Positions 6,122-14,650 of a DNA stretch of 28,143 nucleotides are shown one piece after another. The DNA lies in contig CAZGWV010000044.1 of assembly GCA_964529555.1 (NCBI GenBank), positions 1 to 28,143 of the forward strand, read 5' to 3'. The first letter of the stretch is position 1. Each line of letters begins with the position of its first letter. The position numbers and the translations under genes were made by a program. Source of the stretch: UBA7672 sp964529555. Its GTDB lineage: Bacteria; Pseudomonadota; Alphaproteobacteria; Caulobacterales; Hyphomonadaceae. The notes under the pieces were generated by a model. It did no database searches and was not told where the DNA came from. It saw only the letters and a program-made list of their open reading frames with translations.

Positions 6122-6700
6122 ATGGTCATCCTGAACAAGATTTACACCCGCACCGGCGACGACGGCACAACCGGCCTCGCGACCGGCGAGCGCGTGGAAA
6201 AATGGAATCTCCGCGTCGAAAGCTATGGCGCCGTAGACGAGACCAACTCCGCTCTCGGCGTTGCGCGCCTTCATGCCGGATCGGACACCGTTCTCGACGC
6301 AATGCTGGGCCGCATCCAGAACGACCTCTTCGATCTCGGCGCGGACCTCGCCACGCCCCAGCGCGACAAGCCGCTCGGCTGGGAGCCGCTGCGTATCGTC
6401 GAAGCGCAAGTGAAACGCCTCGAAGCCGAGATCGACGAGATCAACGCCGTGATCCCCGCCCTCACCAGCTTCATCCTGCCGGGCGGCTCCGCCCTGTCGG
6501 CGCATCTGCACGTCGCGCGCACCGTCTCGCGCCGCGCCGAACGTCTGGTCGCGCAACTGGCGGCAACTCCAGGCGAGATCGTTTCGGCGCCGGCACTCGC
6601 CTACGCCAACCGGCTGTCGGATTTCCTGTTCGTCGCCGCGCGCCGCGCCAACGACAATGGCGCAAGCGACGTGCTCTGGGTTCCCGGCGCGAACCGCTAG
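6122..6700 (+). CDS. pduO: PduO-type cob(I)yrinic acid a,c-diamide / cob(I)alamin adenosyltransferase
   Basis: A 192-residue cytoplasmic enzyme that transfers the adenosyl group of ATP to cob(I)alamin, making coenzyme B12. It has the ATP-binding N-terminal motif TRTGDDGTTGL (residues 9-19), then VESYGAVDETNSALGVAR, IQNDLFDLGADLATP, the FILPGGSALSAHLHVART segment and VSRRAERLVA, all conserved in the PduO/MMAB family. YANRLSDFLFVAARRAN closes the five-helix bundle. The length is normal. ATG 6122 is chosen over an upstream GTG (6107) because family members begin directly with M-x-x-LxKIYTRTGD. It is followed after four bases by the NADAR gene, so the two are probably cotranscribed. B12-dependent enzymes such as methylmalonyl-CoA mutase are not in the window. 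Confidence 0.93.
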   Translation: MVILNKIYTRTGDDGTTGLATGERVEKWNLRVESYGAVDETNSALGVARLHAGSDTVLDAMLGRIQNDLFDLGADLATPQRDKPLGWEPLRIVEAQVKRLEAEIDEINAVIPALTSFILPGGSALSAHLHVARTVSRRAERLVAQLAATPGEIVSAPALAYANRLSDFLFVAARRANDNGASDVLWVPGANR

Positions 6701-6704
6701 CGCG

Positions 6705-7184
6705 ATGCCCGCCGTCCTCCTCTTTATGAAGGGGCCATTCAGCCAGTTCCACCCATCGACCTTCACGGTCGACGGCCTCGACTATGTCTGCGCCGAGCAA
6801 TACATGCACGCCGAAAAGGCCCGGCTGTTCGGCGACACCGCCATGACCGACCGCATCATGCGCTCCGACAGCCCGCACGAGCACAAGATGATGGGCGCGC
6901 GTGTCGCTGGTTTCGTCGGCGAAACATGGGACGCGCGGAAGGTCGCCATCGTCACCGCAGGCAACCTCGCCAAGTTCGGCCAGAATGCCGGCCTGCGCCG
7001 CCGCCTCATGGACACCGGCGACTCAATCCTCGCCGAGGCCAACCCCAAGGACTTCATCTGGGGCATCGGAATGTCCGAAGACGACCCCGCCGCGCTCGAC
7101 CCGGCCAACTGGCAAGGGCAGAATCTTCTGGGACAAATCCTGATGTCGGTCCGCGAAACGCTCGCCAGTTCAACAGCTATCTGA
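6705..7184 (+). CDS. NADAR (YbiA-like) family protein
   Basis: A 159-residue NADAR-domain protein. Family landmarks are the GPFSQFHPSTFTVDGLDYVCA opening (residues 10-30), EQYMHAEKARLFGD with the conserved Glu31, AIVTAGNLAKFGQNAGLRRRL, and ILAEANPKDFIWGIG (Trp119). NADAR proteins have been linked to N-glycosidic cleavage of reactive riboflavin-pathway intermediates and, in some members, to removal of ADP-ribose-type modifications; which applies here is unknown. The N-terminus lacks the usual 10-20 residues before GPFS but keeps a hydrophobic strand (AVLLFMKG). It starts four bases after the adenosyltransferase stop and relies on translational coupling, because no ribosome site is evident. Confidence 0.88.
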   Translation: MPAVLLFMKGPFSQFHPSTFTVDGLDYVCAEQYMHAEKARLFGDTAMTDRIMRSDSPHEHKMMGARVAGFVGETWDARKVAIVTAGNLAKFGQNAGLRRRLMDTGDSILAEANPKDFIWGIGMSEDDPAALDPANWQGQNLLGQILMSVRETLASSTAI

Positions 7185-7287
7185 CAAAATCCCGCCTAGT
7201 TCGGCATTAACCTGTTTCCTCAAGGATTGCGCCGCGCAGGGTGATTTGCACCCGGCTTTCCCGCAATCGCCCAATTCGGGGGTTTTG

Positions 7288-8505
7288 TTGAAACGTCGCT
7301 CTGTCTTTCTCGCGCTGGCGCTCGCCCTGTCTGCGCCGCTCGCACTCGCGCCGGCCGCACAGGCGCAGGCGACGCGCGCGTATCAGGCGCTGCTCGATTT
7401 CGCGTCCGAGCTCGACAACGCCGCGACGGCGCCAGACTTCGTCGGCCTCGCCGTCGCCGTGGTGAAGGATGGCAAAGTCGTCCTCATGCGCACCTATGGC
7501 GTCACCGAATCCGGCGGCACGCAGAAGGTGACGCCCGACACTGTGTTCCGCCTCGCCTCTCTCTCGAAAGGTTTCGCCGGCACGCTCGCCGCGCTCGAAC
7601 AGTCCGAAGGCAAGCTCGACCTGCAGGCCAAGGCCGTCGCCTACGCCCCGCAATTCCGTCTGAAGAACCCGAACGATACGCAGACCGTCACGCTCGAAGA
7701 CGTGCTCTCGCACCAGACCGGCCTGCCGCCCTATGCGTATGACAACCTGCTAGAGGCCGGGACGTCGCCGCAGGAGATCCTCTCGAAATACGCTTCGGTG
7801 AAGCAGACCTGCAAACCCGGCGCGTGCTTCACCTACCAGAACACCACCTTCAACATCATCGCCACCGCCATCGAGAAGACGACCGGCCGCTCCTATGCGC
7901 GGGAACTTGAAGCCCGCATCCTCGAACCGCTCGGCATGACCACGGCCTCCCTCGGCCGCAACGAACTTATGGCCACCGGCAACTGGGCCCGCCCGCATCG
8001 CCGCGCCGGCGATGGCTGGGCCTCCACGCCCGTCACCGAGCCCTACTACAAGGTGCCCGCAGCGGGCGGCATGAACGCCTCGATCAGCGATCTGTCGAAA
8101 TGGCTCATCGCGCAGATGGGCGGCCGCCCGGACGTGCTGCCGCAAGCCGTGCTCGACGAGGCCCATCGCAGCCGCATCGACACGCCGCCGGAATCCGCGC
8201 GTCAGCGCTCGCTGAAGACGCCGGTGACCTCGACGTCCTACGCGCTCGGCTGGCGCATCTATCAGTATGCCGGCCACAAGCTGATGACCCACTCGGGCAG
8301 CGTCGAAGGCTTCATCGCGCAGATCGGCTGGCTACCCGACCAGAACGCTGGCATCGTCGTCCTGTCGAACACGCGCGGCTCGCGCGCCGCCAAGATCATG
8401 CCGACCTGGCTCGACTATCAGCTCGGCCTTCCGAAGACCGACTGGTTCAGGATGGGCGACCTGCTCACCGCCGGCGCTTCGCCCGAAACGGCGAGCGGCG
8501 ACTAA
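7288..8505 (+). CDS. Exported serine beta-lactamase-like hydrolase (class C / PF00144 family)
   Basis: A 405-residue periplasmic serine hydrolase of the beta-lactamase/esterase/DD-peptidase superfamily. A signal peptide (KRRSVFLALALALSAPLALA, cleavage near AQAQA) precedes the domain. The three motifs are present: SLSK (Ser91, Lys94), YQN (183-185) and HSG (335-337). The start is set at TTG 7288 because GGGGG lies just upstream and the protein then begins MKRRS; a TTG at 7246 would add 14 residues ahead of the signal peptide. Members with this motif set include esterases, peptidases and penicillin-binding-like proteins as often as true beta-lactamases, so antibiotic resistance cannot be inferred. 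A CKPGACF segment (two Cys) could form a disulfide. It stands 61 bp upstream of the S9 peptidase gene, probably in one transcript. Confidence 0.88.
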   Translation: MKRRSVFLALALALSAPLALAPAAQAQATRAYQALLDFASELDNAATAPDFVGLAVAVVKDGKVVLMRTYGVTESGGTQKVTPDTVFRLASLSKGFAGTLAALEQSEGKLDLQAKAVAYAPQFRLKNPNDTQTVTLEDVLSHQTGLPPYAYDNLLEAGTSPQEILSKYASVKQTCKPGACFTYQNTTFNIIATAIEKTTGRSYARELEARILEPLGMTTASLGRNELMATGNWARPHRRAGDGWASTPVTEPYYKVPAAGGMNASISDLSKWLIAQMGGRPDVLPQAVLDEAHRSRIDTPPESARQRSLKTPVTSTSYALGWRIYQYAGHKLMTHSGSVEGFIAQIGWLPDQNAGIVVLSNTRGSRAAKIMPTWLDYQLGLPKTDWFRMGDLLTAGASPETASGD

Positions 8506-8566
8506 CCCTCCGCTTGCGCAAATCTGCGCAACTCGCCATGGTGCCGTCCATCTCATGGAGGGCGGA

Positions 8567-10546
8567 ATGGTCAGGATTGCCGGTCTTTTATCTGCCGCGG
8601 CGGTGGCGTTGGCCGCATGCGGACCAGCTGAAGAGGCGCCTCCGGCAAAGCCTCACGCGCTTTATGACGCCAGGACTTTCTACGACACGACCGCCGTGTC
8701 GATGGCCGCGCCCACAGCGCTCGCCTTCTCGCCCGATGGCGCGAACATCCTGGTGGCGACCGACAAGTCAGGCGTGTTCAACGCCGCCGCCCTGCCCGTT
8801 GCCGGCGGAGCGCTGGCGCCGCTGACCACCTCCACCACCAATGCCGTTTTCGCGATCAGCTACTTCCCCGCCGACGACCGCATCCTCGTATCGTCCGACA
8901 CGGGCGGCGACGAGAAGGCCCACATCTATGTCCGCCAGCCTGACGGCGCGCTAAAAGACCTGACGCCCGGCGACAAGCATATCGCGCAATTCGTCGGCTG
9001 GTCGGGCGATGGCAAGACCTTCTGGCTCGCCACCAACGAACGCGATCCGCAGATGTTCGACATCTATGCCTACAGCGCCGCCGATTTCTCGCGGACGCTC
9101 GTGTTCGAGAACACCGGCTACCTGCCCGCCACCATCTCGCCCGATGGCAAATGGCTCGCGCTCGACAAGCCGACGACATCGGCCGACTCGGACGTCTATC
9201 TTGCCGACCTGTCCAAGCCGGCGAAACAGACGCCGGTTCTGGTGACGCCGAACGATGCGATCATCGCCTACGGCGCCTACGAATTCACACCGGACTCCAA
9301 GCAACTCGTGTTCGGCACGGACGAACATGGCGAGTTTGCACAAGCCTGGACGCACGACCTCGCCACCGGCGAGAAGAAAGAGCTGATCAAGGCCGACTGG
9401 GACGTGATGTTCGTCACCTACTCGCCGTCCGGCCGTTATCGCGTGTCCGCGATCAACGAGGATGCCTCGACCCGGCTGACGATCCTCGATCAGACCACGA
9501 ATGCGCCGCTGGCTCTCACCGGCATTCCCGCCGGCGACATTGGCAGCGTCCGCTTCAACCGCGATGAAACCAGGATCGCCTTCACGCTCGCCTCCGACAC
9601 CTCGCCCGCCGACGTGTTCGTGGCGGATCTCGCAACCGGCGCCGCGACGCGCCTCACGACCAACCTCAATCCCGCCATTGACGAAACCATGCTCGTTGAC
9701 GGCAAGGTCGTCCGCTACAAGAGCTTCGACGGCCGCGAGATCCCGGCCATCCTGTTCATGCCGAAAGGCGCAAGCGCCGAGAACCCCGTCCCCGCCATCG
9801 TCGATGTGCATGGCGGGCCGGGCGGCCAGAGCCGCAAGGGCTACACCGCGCAATACCAGCACCTCGTCAACCACGGCTATGCCGTGCTGCGCGTGAACAA
9901 CCGCGGGTCGTCGGGCTATGGCAAGGAGTTCTTCCACCTCGACGACAAGAAGCACGGCGAAGTCGATCTCGACGATGTCGTCTTCGGCAAGACCTACCTG
10001 CAGTCGCTCGACTGGGTGCAGAAGGACAAGATCGCCATCATGGGCGGTTCCTATGGCGGCTACATGGTCGCTGCGGCCCTGGCCTTCCGCCCGGAAGAGT
10101 TCACTGCGGGCGTCGATATCTTTGGCGTCACCAACTGGACGCGCACGCTGCAGGAAATCCCGCCGTGGTGGGGCGCCCAGAAGCAGGCGCTGTATGACGA
10201 GATGGGCGACCCGGCGACCGACGCCGAACGTCACACGCGCATCTCGCCGCTGTTCCACGCCGCGAACGTCACCAAGCCGCTCCTGGTCATCCAGGGCGCA
10301 AACGATCCGCGCGTGCTGCAGGTCGAAAGCGACGAACTGGTCGCCGCCGTCCGCAAGAACAACGTGCCGGTCGAGTATGTGATCTTCCCCGACGAGGGCC
10401 ACGGCTTCCTGCGCAAGGAAAACCGCGTCACCGCGTCGAATGCCTATCTCGCCTTCCTCAACCAGTACCTGAAAGGCGTGACACCGCCGGAAGGGTCCTA
10501 TGCTTCGCCTGCGCCCGCCGCTCCGGCGGCCTCGCCGGCGCCGTAG
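8567..10546 (+). CDS. S9 family prolyl-oligopeptidase-like lipoprotein
   Basis: A 659-residue lipoprotein (ALAAC, Cys18). The N-terminal two thirds form a beta-propeller of WD40/PD40-like repeats (recurring FSPDGxxI, ISPDGKWLA, FTPDSKQLVF). The C-terminal third is an alpha/beta hydrolase. The catalytic triad is Ser495 in GGSYGGYM, Asp580 in GANDPRV and His612 in DEGHGF; the oxyanion-side motif HGGPGGQ is present. The family cleaves short peptides, often after proline or as acylaminoacyl peptidases, with the propeller acting as a size filter. ATG 8567 is chosen over 8555 because GGAGGG precedes it. The C-terminal tail (APAAPAASPAP) is Ala/Pro-rich. Membrane anchoring suggests processing of peptides in the periplasm or at the outer membrane. 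Transcription should end at the hairpin at 10559. Confidence 0.93.
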   Translation: MVRIAGLLSAAAVALAACGPAEEAPPAKPHALYDARTFYDTTAVSMAAPTALAFSPDGANILVATDKSGVFNAAALPVAGGALAPLTTSTTNAVFAISYFPADDRILVSSDTGGDEKAHIYVRQPDGALKDLTPGDKHIAQFVGWSGDGKTFWLATNERDPQMFDIYAYSAADFSRTLVFENTGYLPATISPDGKWLALDKPTTSADSDVYLADLSKPAKQTPVLVTPNDAIIAYGAYEFTPDSKQLVFGTDEHGEFAQAWTHDLATGEKKELIKADWDVMFVTYSPSGRYRVSAINEDASTRLTILDQTTNAPLALTGIPAGDIGSVRFNRDETRIAFTLASDTSPADVFVADLATGAATRLTTNLNPAIDETMLVDGKVVRYKSFDGREIPAILFMPKGASAENPVPAIVDVHGGPGGQSRKGYTAQYQHLVNHGYAVLRVNNRGSSGYGKEFFHLDDKKHGEVDLDDVVFGKTYLQSLDWVQKDKIAIMGGSYGGYMVAAALAFRPEEFTAGVDIFGVTNWTRTLQEIPPWWGAQKQALYDEMGDPATDAERHTRISPLFHAANVTKPLLVIQGANDPRVLQVESDELVAAVRKNNVPVEYVIFPDEGHGFLRKENRVTASNAYLAFLNQYLKGVTPPEGSYASPAPAAPAASPAP

Positions 10547-10558
10547 GACTGAAAGCCA

Positions 10559-10592
10559 ATAGCGGGGAGCGCAACGCCGCGCTCCCCGCTAT
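10559..10592 (+). terminator. Strong hairpin terminator after the S9 peptidase gene
   Basis: A perfect 14-bp stem, ATAGCGGGGAGCGC (10559-10572) with GCGCTCCCCGCTAT (10579-10592), and a 6-nt AACGCC loop. It begins 12 bases after the stop codon. The downstream tract (CTTCATCG) is only weakly T-rich, so it could also act mainly as an mRNA 3' stabiliser. Confidence 0.75.
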
Positions 10593-10625
10593 CTTCATCG
10601 CTCACGATCGAACTGGAACGCGAAC

Positions 10626-10943
10626 ATGATCAAGGTCAGCATCATGTATCCCTTCTCGGAGGGCGCCCGCTTCGACCACGCCTACTATCGCGACACGCAC
10701 ATGCCGCTGGTAAAGGCGCGGATGGGCGACAAGTGCCTGTACTATACGGTCGACAAGGGCCTTGGCGGCGGCGCTCCGGGCGCGCCGCCCGCCTATGTCG
10801 GCATGTGCCACATCTTCGCGACCTCGCTCGAAGACTTCCAGGCCGGCATGGGCCCGCACATGGCGGAAATCCGCGGCGATATCGCCAACTACACCGACAT
10901 CGCGCCCATCATGCAGATCAGCGAAGTCGTGGTGGAGCGCTAG
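10626..10943 (+). CDS. EthD family protein
   Basis: A 105-residue protein with the dimeric alpha/beta-barrel (ferredoxin-like) EthD fold: IKVSIMYPFSEGARFDHAYYRDTHMPLVKARMG at residues 2-34, then YVGMCHIFATSLEDFQAGM and ISEVVVER. The YYRDTHMPL motif is the family signature. EthD is named for a gene needed for ether-fuel degradation, but most family members are small stand-alone proteins of unknown role, sometimes called EthD reductases. It has no signal peptide. It follows a terminator, so it should have its own promoter. Its stop lies three bases from the stop of the convergent TerB gene. Confidence 0.85.
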   Translation: MIKVSIMYPFSEGARFDHAYYRDTHMPLVKARMGDKCLYYTVDKGLGGGAPGAPPAYVGMCHIFATSLEDFQAGMGPHMAEIRGDIANYTDIAPIMQISEVVVER

Positions 10944-10946
10944 CCG

Positions 10947-11405
10947 CTACATTCCCTTGACAGCGCCGCCGCCAGACACGCGCTGTCGCGCCAGCGCGCT
11001 GTCCATCGGCGACAGGCCGAGCCGATCGACAAGCTGGCGCATCAGCGTGTCTTCCTGCGGATCGCGCGCGCCATCCGCCAGCACGACCGACCACAGCGCC
11101 TCGACGATCGCGATGCGATCCTCGTGCGCGATCGCCGCGCGGATCGCCTTGGTGAACTGGTAGATGTCGATGGATTCCAGTTCGGCGTCCTCGCCCTCGA
11201 CGCGCAGCTTTGTGGCGTCCGCCGCGTCGAGTCCGAAACGTGTGGACAGCGCCTGCTCCACCACAGCCCGCTCGGCATCGCCATAGTCGCCATCCGCCCG
11301 CGCCGCCATCACCAGCACGGCCGCAATCGCCGAGCGCGCATCGTCCGCCGGCAAATCCGCAGGAGCCGTCGTGCGCAGGAGTCGCTTGAAGAAATCTATC
11401 GCCAT
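10947..11405 (-). CDS. TerB-family tellurite-resistance-like protein
   Basis: A 152-residue cytoplasmic all-helical protein of the TerB/TerB-like superfamily. Landmarks are AIAAVLVMAARADGDYGDAERAVVEQAL, an acidic loop that in TerB proteins coordinates metal, and the second repeat IVEALWSVVLADGARDPQEDTLMRQLVDRLGL, showing the pseudo-duplicated helical layout. Stand-alone TerB proteins are common in alphaproteobacteria, and no other ter genes are present, so tellurite resistance should not be assumed. It lies 65 bp downstream of the SDR gene on the same strand and may be cotranscribed with it. Confidence 0.8.
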   Translation of the reverse strand: MAIDFFKRLLRTTAPADLPADDARSAIAAVLVMAARADGDYGDAERAVVEQALSTRFGLDAADATKLRVEGEDAELESIDIYQFTKAIRAAIAHEDRIAIVEALWSVVLADGARDPQEDTLMRQLVDRLGLSPMDSALARQRVSGGGAVKGM

Positions 11406-11470
11406 AGGCCTGAGATGGCGCCTTTGACCGGCGCAGACAACCCGCGCGCCAATGGCAATTCCGTGGCGCG

Positions 11471-12349
11471 TCAGGCGGGCTTTGCCGGCGCAAACAGCGC
11501 GGCAATTGTCTCCGCATCGGCGCCGAGCGCGCCGAACACCGGCCCGAACGTCGCCATGCGCGCCGCATCGTTCGGCCCCAGCGTGATGCCGCCATCCACC
11601 ACCAGCGCATGGCCCGTCACAAAGCCCGACCCGTCCGAGCCGAGATAGAGCGCCGCCTCCGCAATATCGGAGCCGCGCCCGCCGCGCGGGATCGGCTGCG
11701 TGTGCTTGCTCGCTTCGGCCAGCGCATCGATGCGCGTCTCGGCATACTGGCGCGGCAGGCCCATCGCCGAGGCAAAGATGTTCGTCGCGATCATGCCGGG
11801 GCAGATGCAGTTCACGCGGATATTCTCCGGGCTCAATTGCGCCGCCGCCGCATGCGTCATGTGGATCACCGCAGCCTTGGCGATGGAATAGAGCAGCGGC
11901 CCATACCCCGTGCGCAGTCCCGCAATCGACGCCGTCGAAATGATCGACCCGCCGCCCTGCTCGCGCATGATCGGCACGGCATACTTCATCCCGAACAGCG
12001 CCGCCCGCACATGCAGGTGCATCACCGAGTCGAACCCCTCCGCCGTCACGGCATCCGCCATGTCGCGCGCGCCGCCCGTCCCGGCGTTGTTGAACAAGAT
12101 GTCGAGCTTGCCGAACTCCGACTTCGCCGCGTTCACAGCCGCCGCGATCTCGCCTTCGTTCATCACGTCACAGCGGACAAAGCGCACCTTGCCCTTGTGC
12201 TGATGCTCGATCTGTCCGCCCTTGTCTTCCTGCAGGTCGGCCGCGATCACGCGCGCGCCTTCCGCCACGAAAAGATCGACCGTCGCCCGGCCGATCCCGC
12301 TCGCCGCACCCGTGATCACCGCAACCTTGCCTTCGAGACGTTCCGCCAT
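11471..12349 (-). CDS. Short-chain dehydrogenase/reductase
   Basis: A 292-residue classical SDR oxidoreductase. It shows the Rossmann TGAASGIG (13-20), an acidic residue at the end of strand 2 (AADL, Asp38) that favours NAD(H), NNAG (87-90), and the catalytic Ser141 in STASIAG with YSIAK (Tyr154, Lys158). GHALVVDGGITLGP near the C-terminus is the usual closing strand. The tail of about 30 residues (ARMATFGPVFGALGADAETIAALFAPAKPA) goes beyond the common 250-residue core. Two adjacent ATGs exist; 12349 is chosen because GGAGG is five bases upstream, whereas 12352 is only two bases from it. The substrate cannot be deduced. Confidence 0.92.
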   Translation of the reverse strand: MAERLEGKVAVITGAASGIGRATVDLFVAEGARVIAADLQEDKGGQIEHQHKGKVRFVRCDVMNEGEIAAAVNAAKSEFGKLDILFNNAGTGGARDMADAVTAEGFDSVMHLHVRAALFGMKYAVPIMREQGGGSIISTASIAGLRTGYGPLLYSIAKAAVIHMTHAAAAQLSPENIRVNCICPGMIATNIFASAMGLPRQYAETRIDALAEASKHTQPIPRGGRGSDIAEAALYLGSDGSGFVTGHALVVDGGITLGPNDAARMATFGPVFGALGADAETIAALFAPAKPA

Positions 12350-12397
12350 CATGTCCTCCCGGTTTCCGGGAAGGCTACGCGCGCAACGGACGGACCG

Positions 12398-12688
12398 CTA
12401 CTTGTTCGGCTTCATCTGCTCGTCGAAATTATTGATATAGGCTTCCAGATTGCCTTCCAGCATCTGGCGGAAGCGATTGACGAAGAACTCCATGAGTTCC
12501 CCGCGCCTGGCGCCCATCGCCTGCCCCGAGTCGAAACCGCACGCCGCCACCCACGCCGAAAACCGCGCCGAGGCGAACAGCATGGAAGCGTTCACCATAT
12601 CCCGCGTCTCGCCGCTCAGCTGATCGTTGGACAGATCGATGTGCGCAGCCGCGCGGTCATAGAAAGCGTCGTCGAACTGTTGGGCCAT
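12398..12688 (-). CDS. DUF3144 domain protein
   Basis: A 96-residue cytoplasmic helical protein matching DUF3144: FDDAFYDRAAAHIDLSNDQL, then MVNASMLFASARFSAWVAACGF and FFVNRFRQMLEGNLEAYINNFDEQ. The family is widespread in Proteobacteria and has no assigned function. ATG 12688 gives the conserved N-terminus; longer in-frame starts add an unrelated leader. A GGAG lies about ten bases upstream. It is the first gene of a minus-strand group with the SDR (48-bp gap) and TerB genes. The 261 bp upstream of it are shared with the divergent etfB promoter region and hold no other gene. Confidence 0.82.
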   Translation of the reverse strand: MAQQFDDAFYDRAAAHIDLSNDQLSGETRDMVNASMLFASARFSAWVAACGFDSGQAMGARRGELMEFFVNRFRQMLEGNLEAYINNFDEQMKPNK

Positions 12689-12831
12689 CGGGCGGCATCT
12701 CCGTGCGAGTTGAACGTATTCCGTAACCCGAAAAATCCCCCCGAAAAGCGCCCCCACGCACGAATGTTTCATCCCGCCCCCTGCGTTTCGCGCCAAATCG
12801 ACGCTTTTTACCCTTGGCCGCCCCGTAAAAC

Positions 12832-12859
12832 TTGATTCCGGCGCATCTGCTGCATAACA
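12832..12859 (+). promoter_or_regulatory. Weak candidate promoter for etfBA
   Basis: TTGATT (12832-12837) and ATAACA (12854-12859) are separated by 16 bases, about 90 bp before the etfB start. The match to a housekeeping promoter is only partial (TTGA core good, -10 weak). It was picked by eye. Confidence 0.25.
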
Positions 12860-12949
12860 GGGAGCCGCTGGTTCGCAGGCGCACCATAGCGGGGCGTCCG
12901 GGGGACCTTATCGACCGCCAGAAGTCCGAATTTACCGGAGAAAACACCG

Positions 12950-13696
12950 ATGAAGGTGCTTGTGCCCGTCAAGCGGGTGATCGACCCCAACGTCCGCCCG
13001 CGCGTGAAAGCCGATGGCTCCGGCGTGGACCTCGCCAACATCAAGATGGCGATGAACCCGTTCTGCGAGATCGCCGTCGAAGAGGCCGTCCGCATGAAGG
13101 AGAAGGGCGTCGTCACCGAGATCGTTCTCGTCTCGATCGGCCCGGCCCAAGCGCAGGAAACCATCCGCATCGGCCTCGCCATGGGCGGCGATCGCGGCAT
13201 CCTGGTCCAGACCGACGCAGCAGTTGAGCCGCTCGCCGTCGCCAAGATCCTCGCCAAGATCGTCGAAGCCGAACAACCCGGCCTCGTCATCACCGGCAAG
13301 CAGGCGATCGACGACGACGCCAACCAGACCGGCCAGATGCTGGCCGCCCTGCTCGGCTGGCCGCAAGGCGCCTTCGCCTCGGCCGTCGCCAAGGATGGCG
13401 ACAAGCTCTCCGTCACGCGCGAAGTCGATGGCGGCCTGCAAACCGTCTCGCTCGAACTGCCGGCCGTGGTCACCACCGACCTCCGCCTCAACGAGCCGCG
13501 CTTCGCTTCGCTGCCGAACATTATGAAGGCGAAGAAGAAGCCGATCGACACGAAAGCCCCGGCTGACTACGGCGTCGACGTCACGCCGCGCCTGTCGGTC
13601 GTGAAGGTCGCCGAGCCGAAGAAGCGCGAAGCCGGCGAGAAAGTCGCCGACGTCGATACGCTCATTGCCAAACTCAAATCCGCTGGAGCGATCTGA
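12950..13696 (+). CDS. etfB: Electron transfer flavoprotein subunit beta
   Basis: The 248-residue beta subunit of ETF, the FAD/AMP heterodimer that passes electrons from acyl-CoA and other dehydrogenases to ETF-ubiquinone oxidoreductase. Seen directly: MKVLVPVKRVIDPNVRPRVK at the start, AMNPFCEIAVEEAVRMKEKG, IGPAQAQETIRIGLAMGGDRG, and TGKQAIDDDANQTGQMLAALLGWP (the region that binds AMP and contacts the alpha subunit). The C-terminal part LPNIMKAKKKPID carries the recognition-loop segment near 190-200. The length is standard. GGAG precedes the ATG. The stop is two bases before etfA, so the two are translated as a pair. Confidence 0.97.
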   Translation: MKVLVPVKRVIDPNVRPRVKADGSGVDLANIKMAMNPFCEIAVEEAVRMKEKGVVTEIVLVSIGPAQAQETIRIGLAMGGDRGILVQTDAAVEPLAVAKILAKIVEAEQPGLVITGKQAIDDDANQTGQMLAALLGWPQGAFASAVAKDGDKLSVTREVDGGLQTVSLELPAVVTTDLRLNEPRFASLPNIMKAKKKPIDTKAPADYGVDVTPRLSVVKVAEPKKREAGEKVADVDTLIAKLKSAGAI

Positions 13697-13698
13697 TC

Positions 13699-14628
13699 AT
13701 GGCCGTTCTCGTTTACGCCGAACACAGCAACGCCGCCCTCAACGACGCAACCGCCAAGACGGTCGCCGCCGCCCAGGCTTTCGGCGGCGATATCGATGTG
13801 CTGGTCGCCGGCCACAATGCCGGCGCCGCCGCCGCTGAAGCCGCCAAGCTCGCCGGCGTCCGCAAGGTGATCCACGTCGAAGGCGAAGCCTTCAGCCATG
13901 CGCTTGCCGAGGCCGTCGAAGCGCTCGTCGTTCCGATGATGGCTGGCTACGATGCGTTCTTCGCGCCTGCCACCACCACGGGCAAGAACGTCGCCCCGCG
14001 CATCGCCGCCAAGCTCGACGTGATGCAGGTCTCGGAGATCACCAAGGTGATCGACGCCTCGACCTTCGAGCGCCCGATCTACGCCGGCAACGCGATCATG
14101 ACAGTGAAGTCGTCCGACGCGAAGAAAGTCGTGACTGTTCGCGGCACCGCCTTCCAGGCCGTCGCCTCGACAGGCTCGGCTTCGGTCGAAACGGCTGCCG
14201 CTCCCGCCGGTCCGTTCAAATCCGCCTTCGTCTCGGAAGAGATCGCGAAATCGGATCGTCCCGAACTCGCCTCGGCCAAGCGCGTCGTCTCCGGCGGCCG
14301 CGCCCTCGCCTCGGCTGAACAGTTCAACCAGTACATCCTGCCGCTCGCCGACAAGCTCGGTGCGGGCGTCGGCGCCTCGCGCGCCGCCGTGGATGCAGGC
14401 TACGCACCGAACGACTTCCAGGTCGGTCAAACGGGTAAAGTCGTCGCCCCGGAACTCTACATCGCCATCGGCATCTCGGGCGCCATCCAGCACTTGGCCG
14501 GCATGAAGGACTCGAAGATCATCGTCGCCATCAACAAGGACGAAGAAGCCCCGATCTTCCAGATCGCGGACTACGCTCTCGTCGGCGACCTCTTCAAGAT
14601 CGTCCCGGAACTGACGAGCAAGCTCTGA
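13699..14628 (+). CDS. etfA: Electron transfer flavoprotein subunit alpha
   Basis: The 309-residue alpha subunit of ETF. The N-terminal nucleotide-like domain opens MAVLVYAEHSNAALNDATAK. The C-terminal FAD domain has SGGRALASAEQF, GAGVGASRAAVDAGY, QVGQTGKVVAPELYIAIG, and then the ETF-alpha signature ISGAIQHLAGMKDSKIIVAI with NKDEEAPIF. Nothing is missing. It follows etfB by two bases, and a compact terminator lies about 90 bp beyond its stop, with a palindromic repeat unit between. Confidence 0.97.
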   Translation: MAVLVYAEHSNAALNDATAKTVAAAQAFGGDIDVLVAGHNAGAAAAEAAKLAGVRKVIHVEGEAFSHALAEAVEALVVPMMAGYDAFFAPATTTGKNVAPRIAAKLDVMQVSEITKVIDASTFERPIYAGNAIMTVKSSDAKKVVTVRGTAFQAVASTGSASVETAAAPAGPFKSAFVSEEIAKSDRPELASAKRVVSGGRALASAEQFNQYILPLADKLGAGVGASRAAVDAGYAPNDFQVGQTGKVVAPELYIAIGISGAIQHLAGMKDSKIIVAINKDEEAPIFQIADYALVGDLFKIVPELTSKL

Positions 14629-14650
14629 CCCCGGACCGCCGGGCGGTTTA

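Noticed and set aside
7288..8505. Antibiotic-resistance beta-lactamase
   Set aside because: The SxxK, YxN and HxG motifs are shared by esterases, peptidases and penicillin-binding-like proteins, and there is no resistance context.
8951..10402. Minus-strand open frame of 483 codons inside the S9 peptidase gene
   Set aside because: The plus strand encodes a complete S9 peptidase with its triad. The antisense translation has no recognisable domain.
10947..11405. Tellurite-resistance operon
   Set aside because: Only a stand-alone TerB-like gene is present; terC, terD and other partners are absent.
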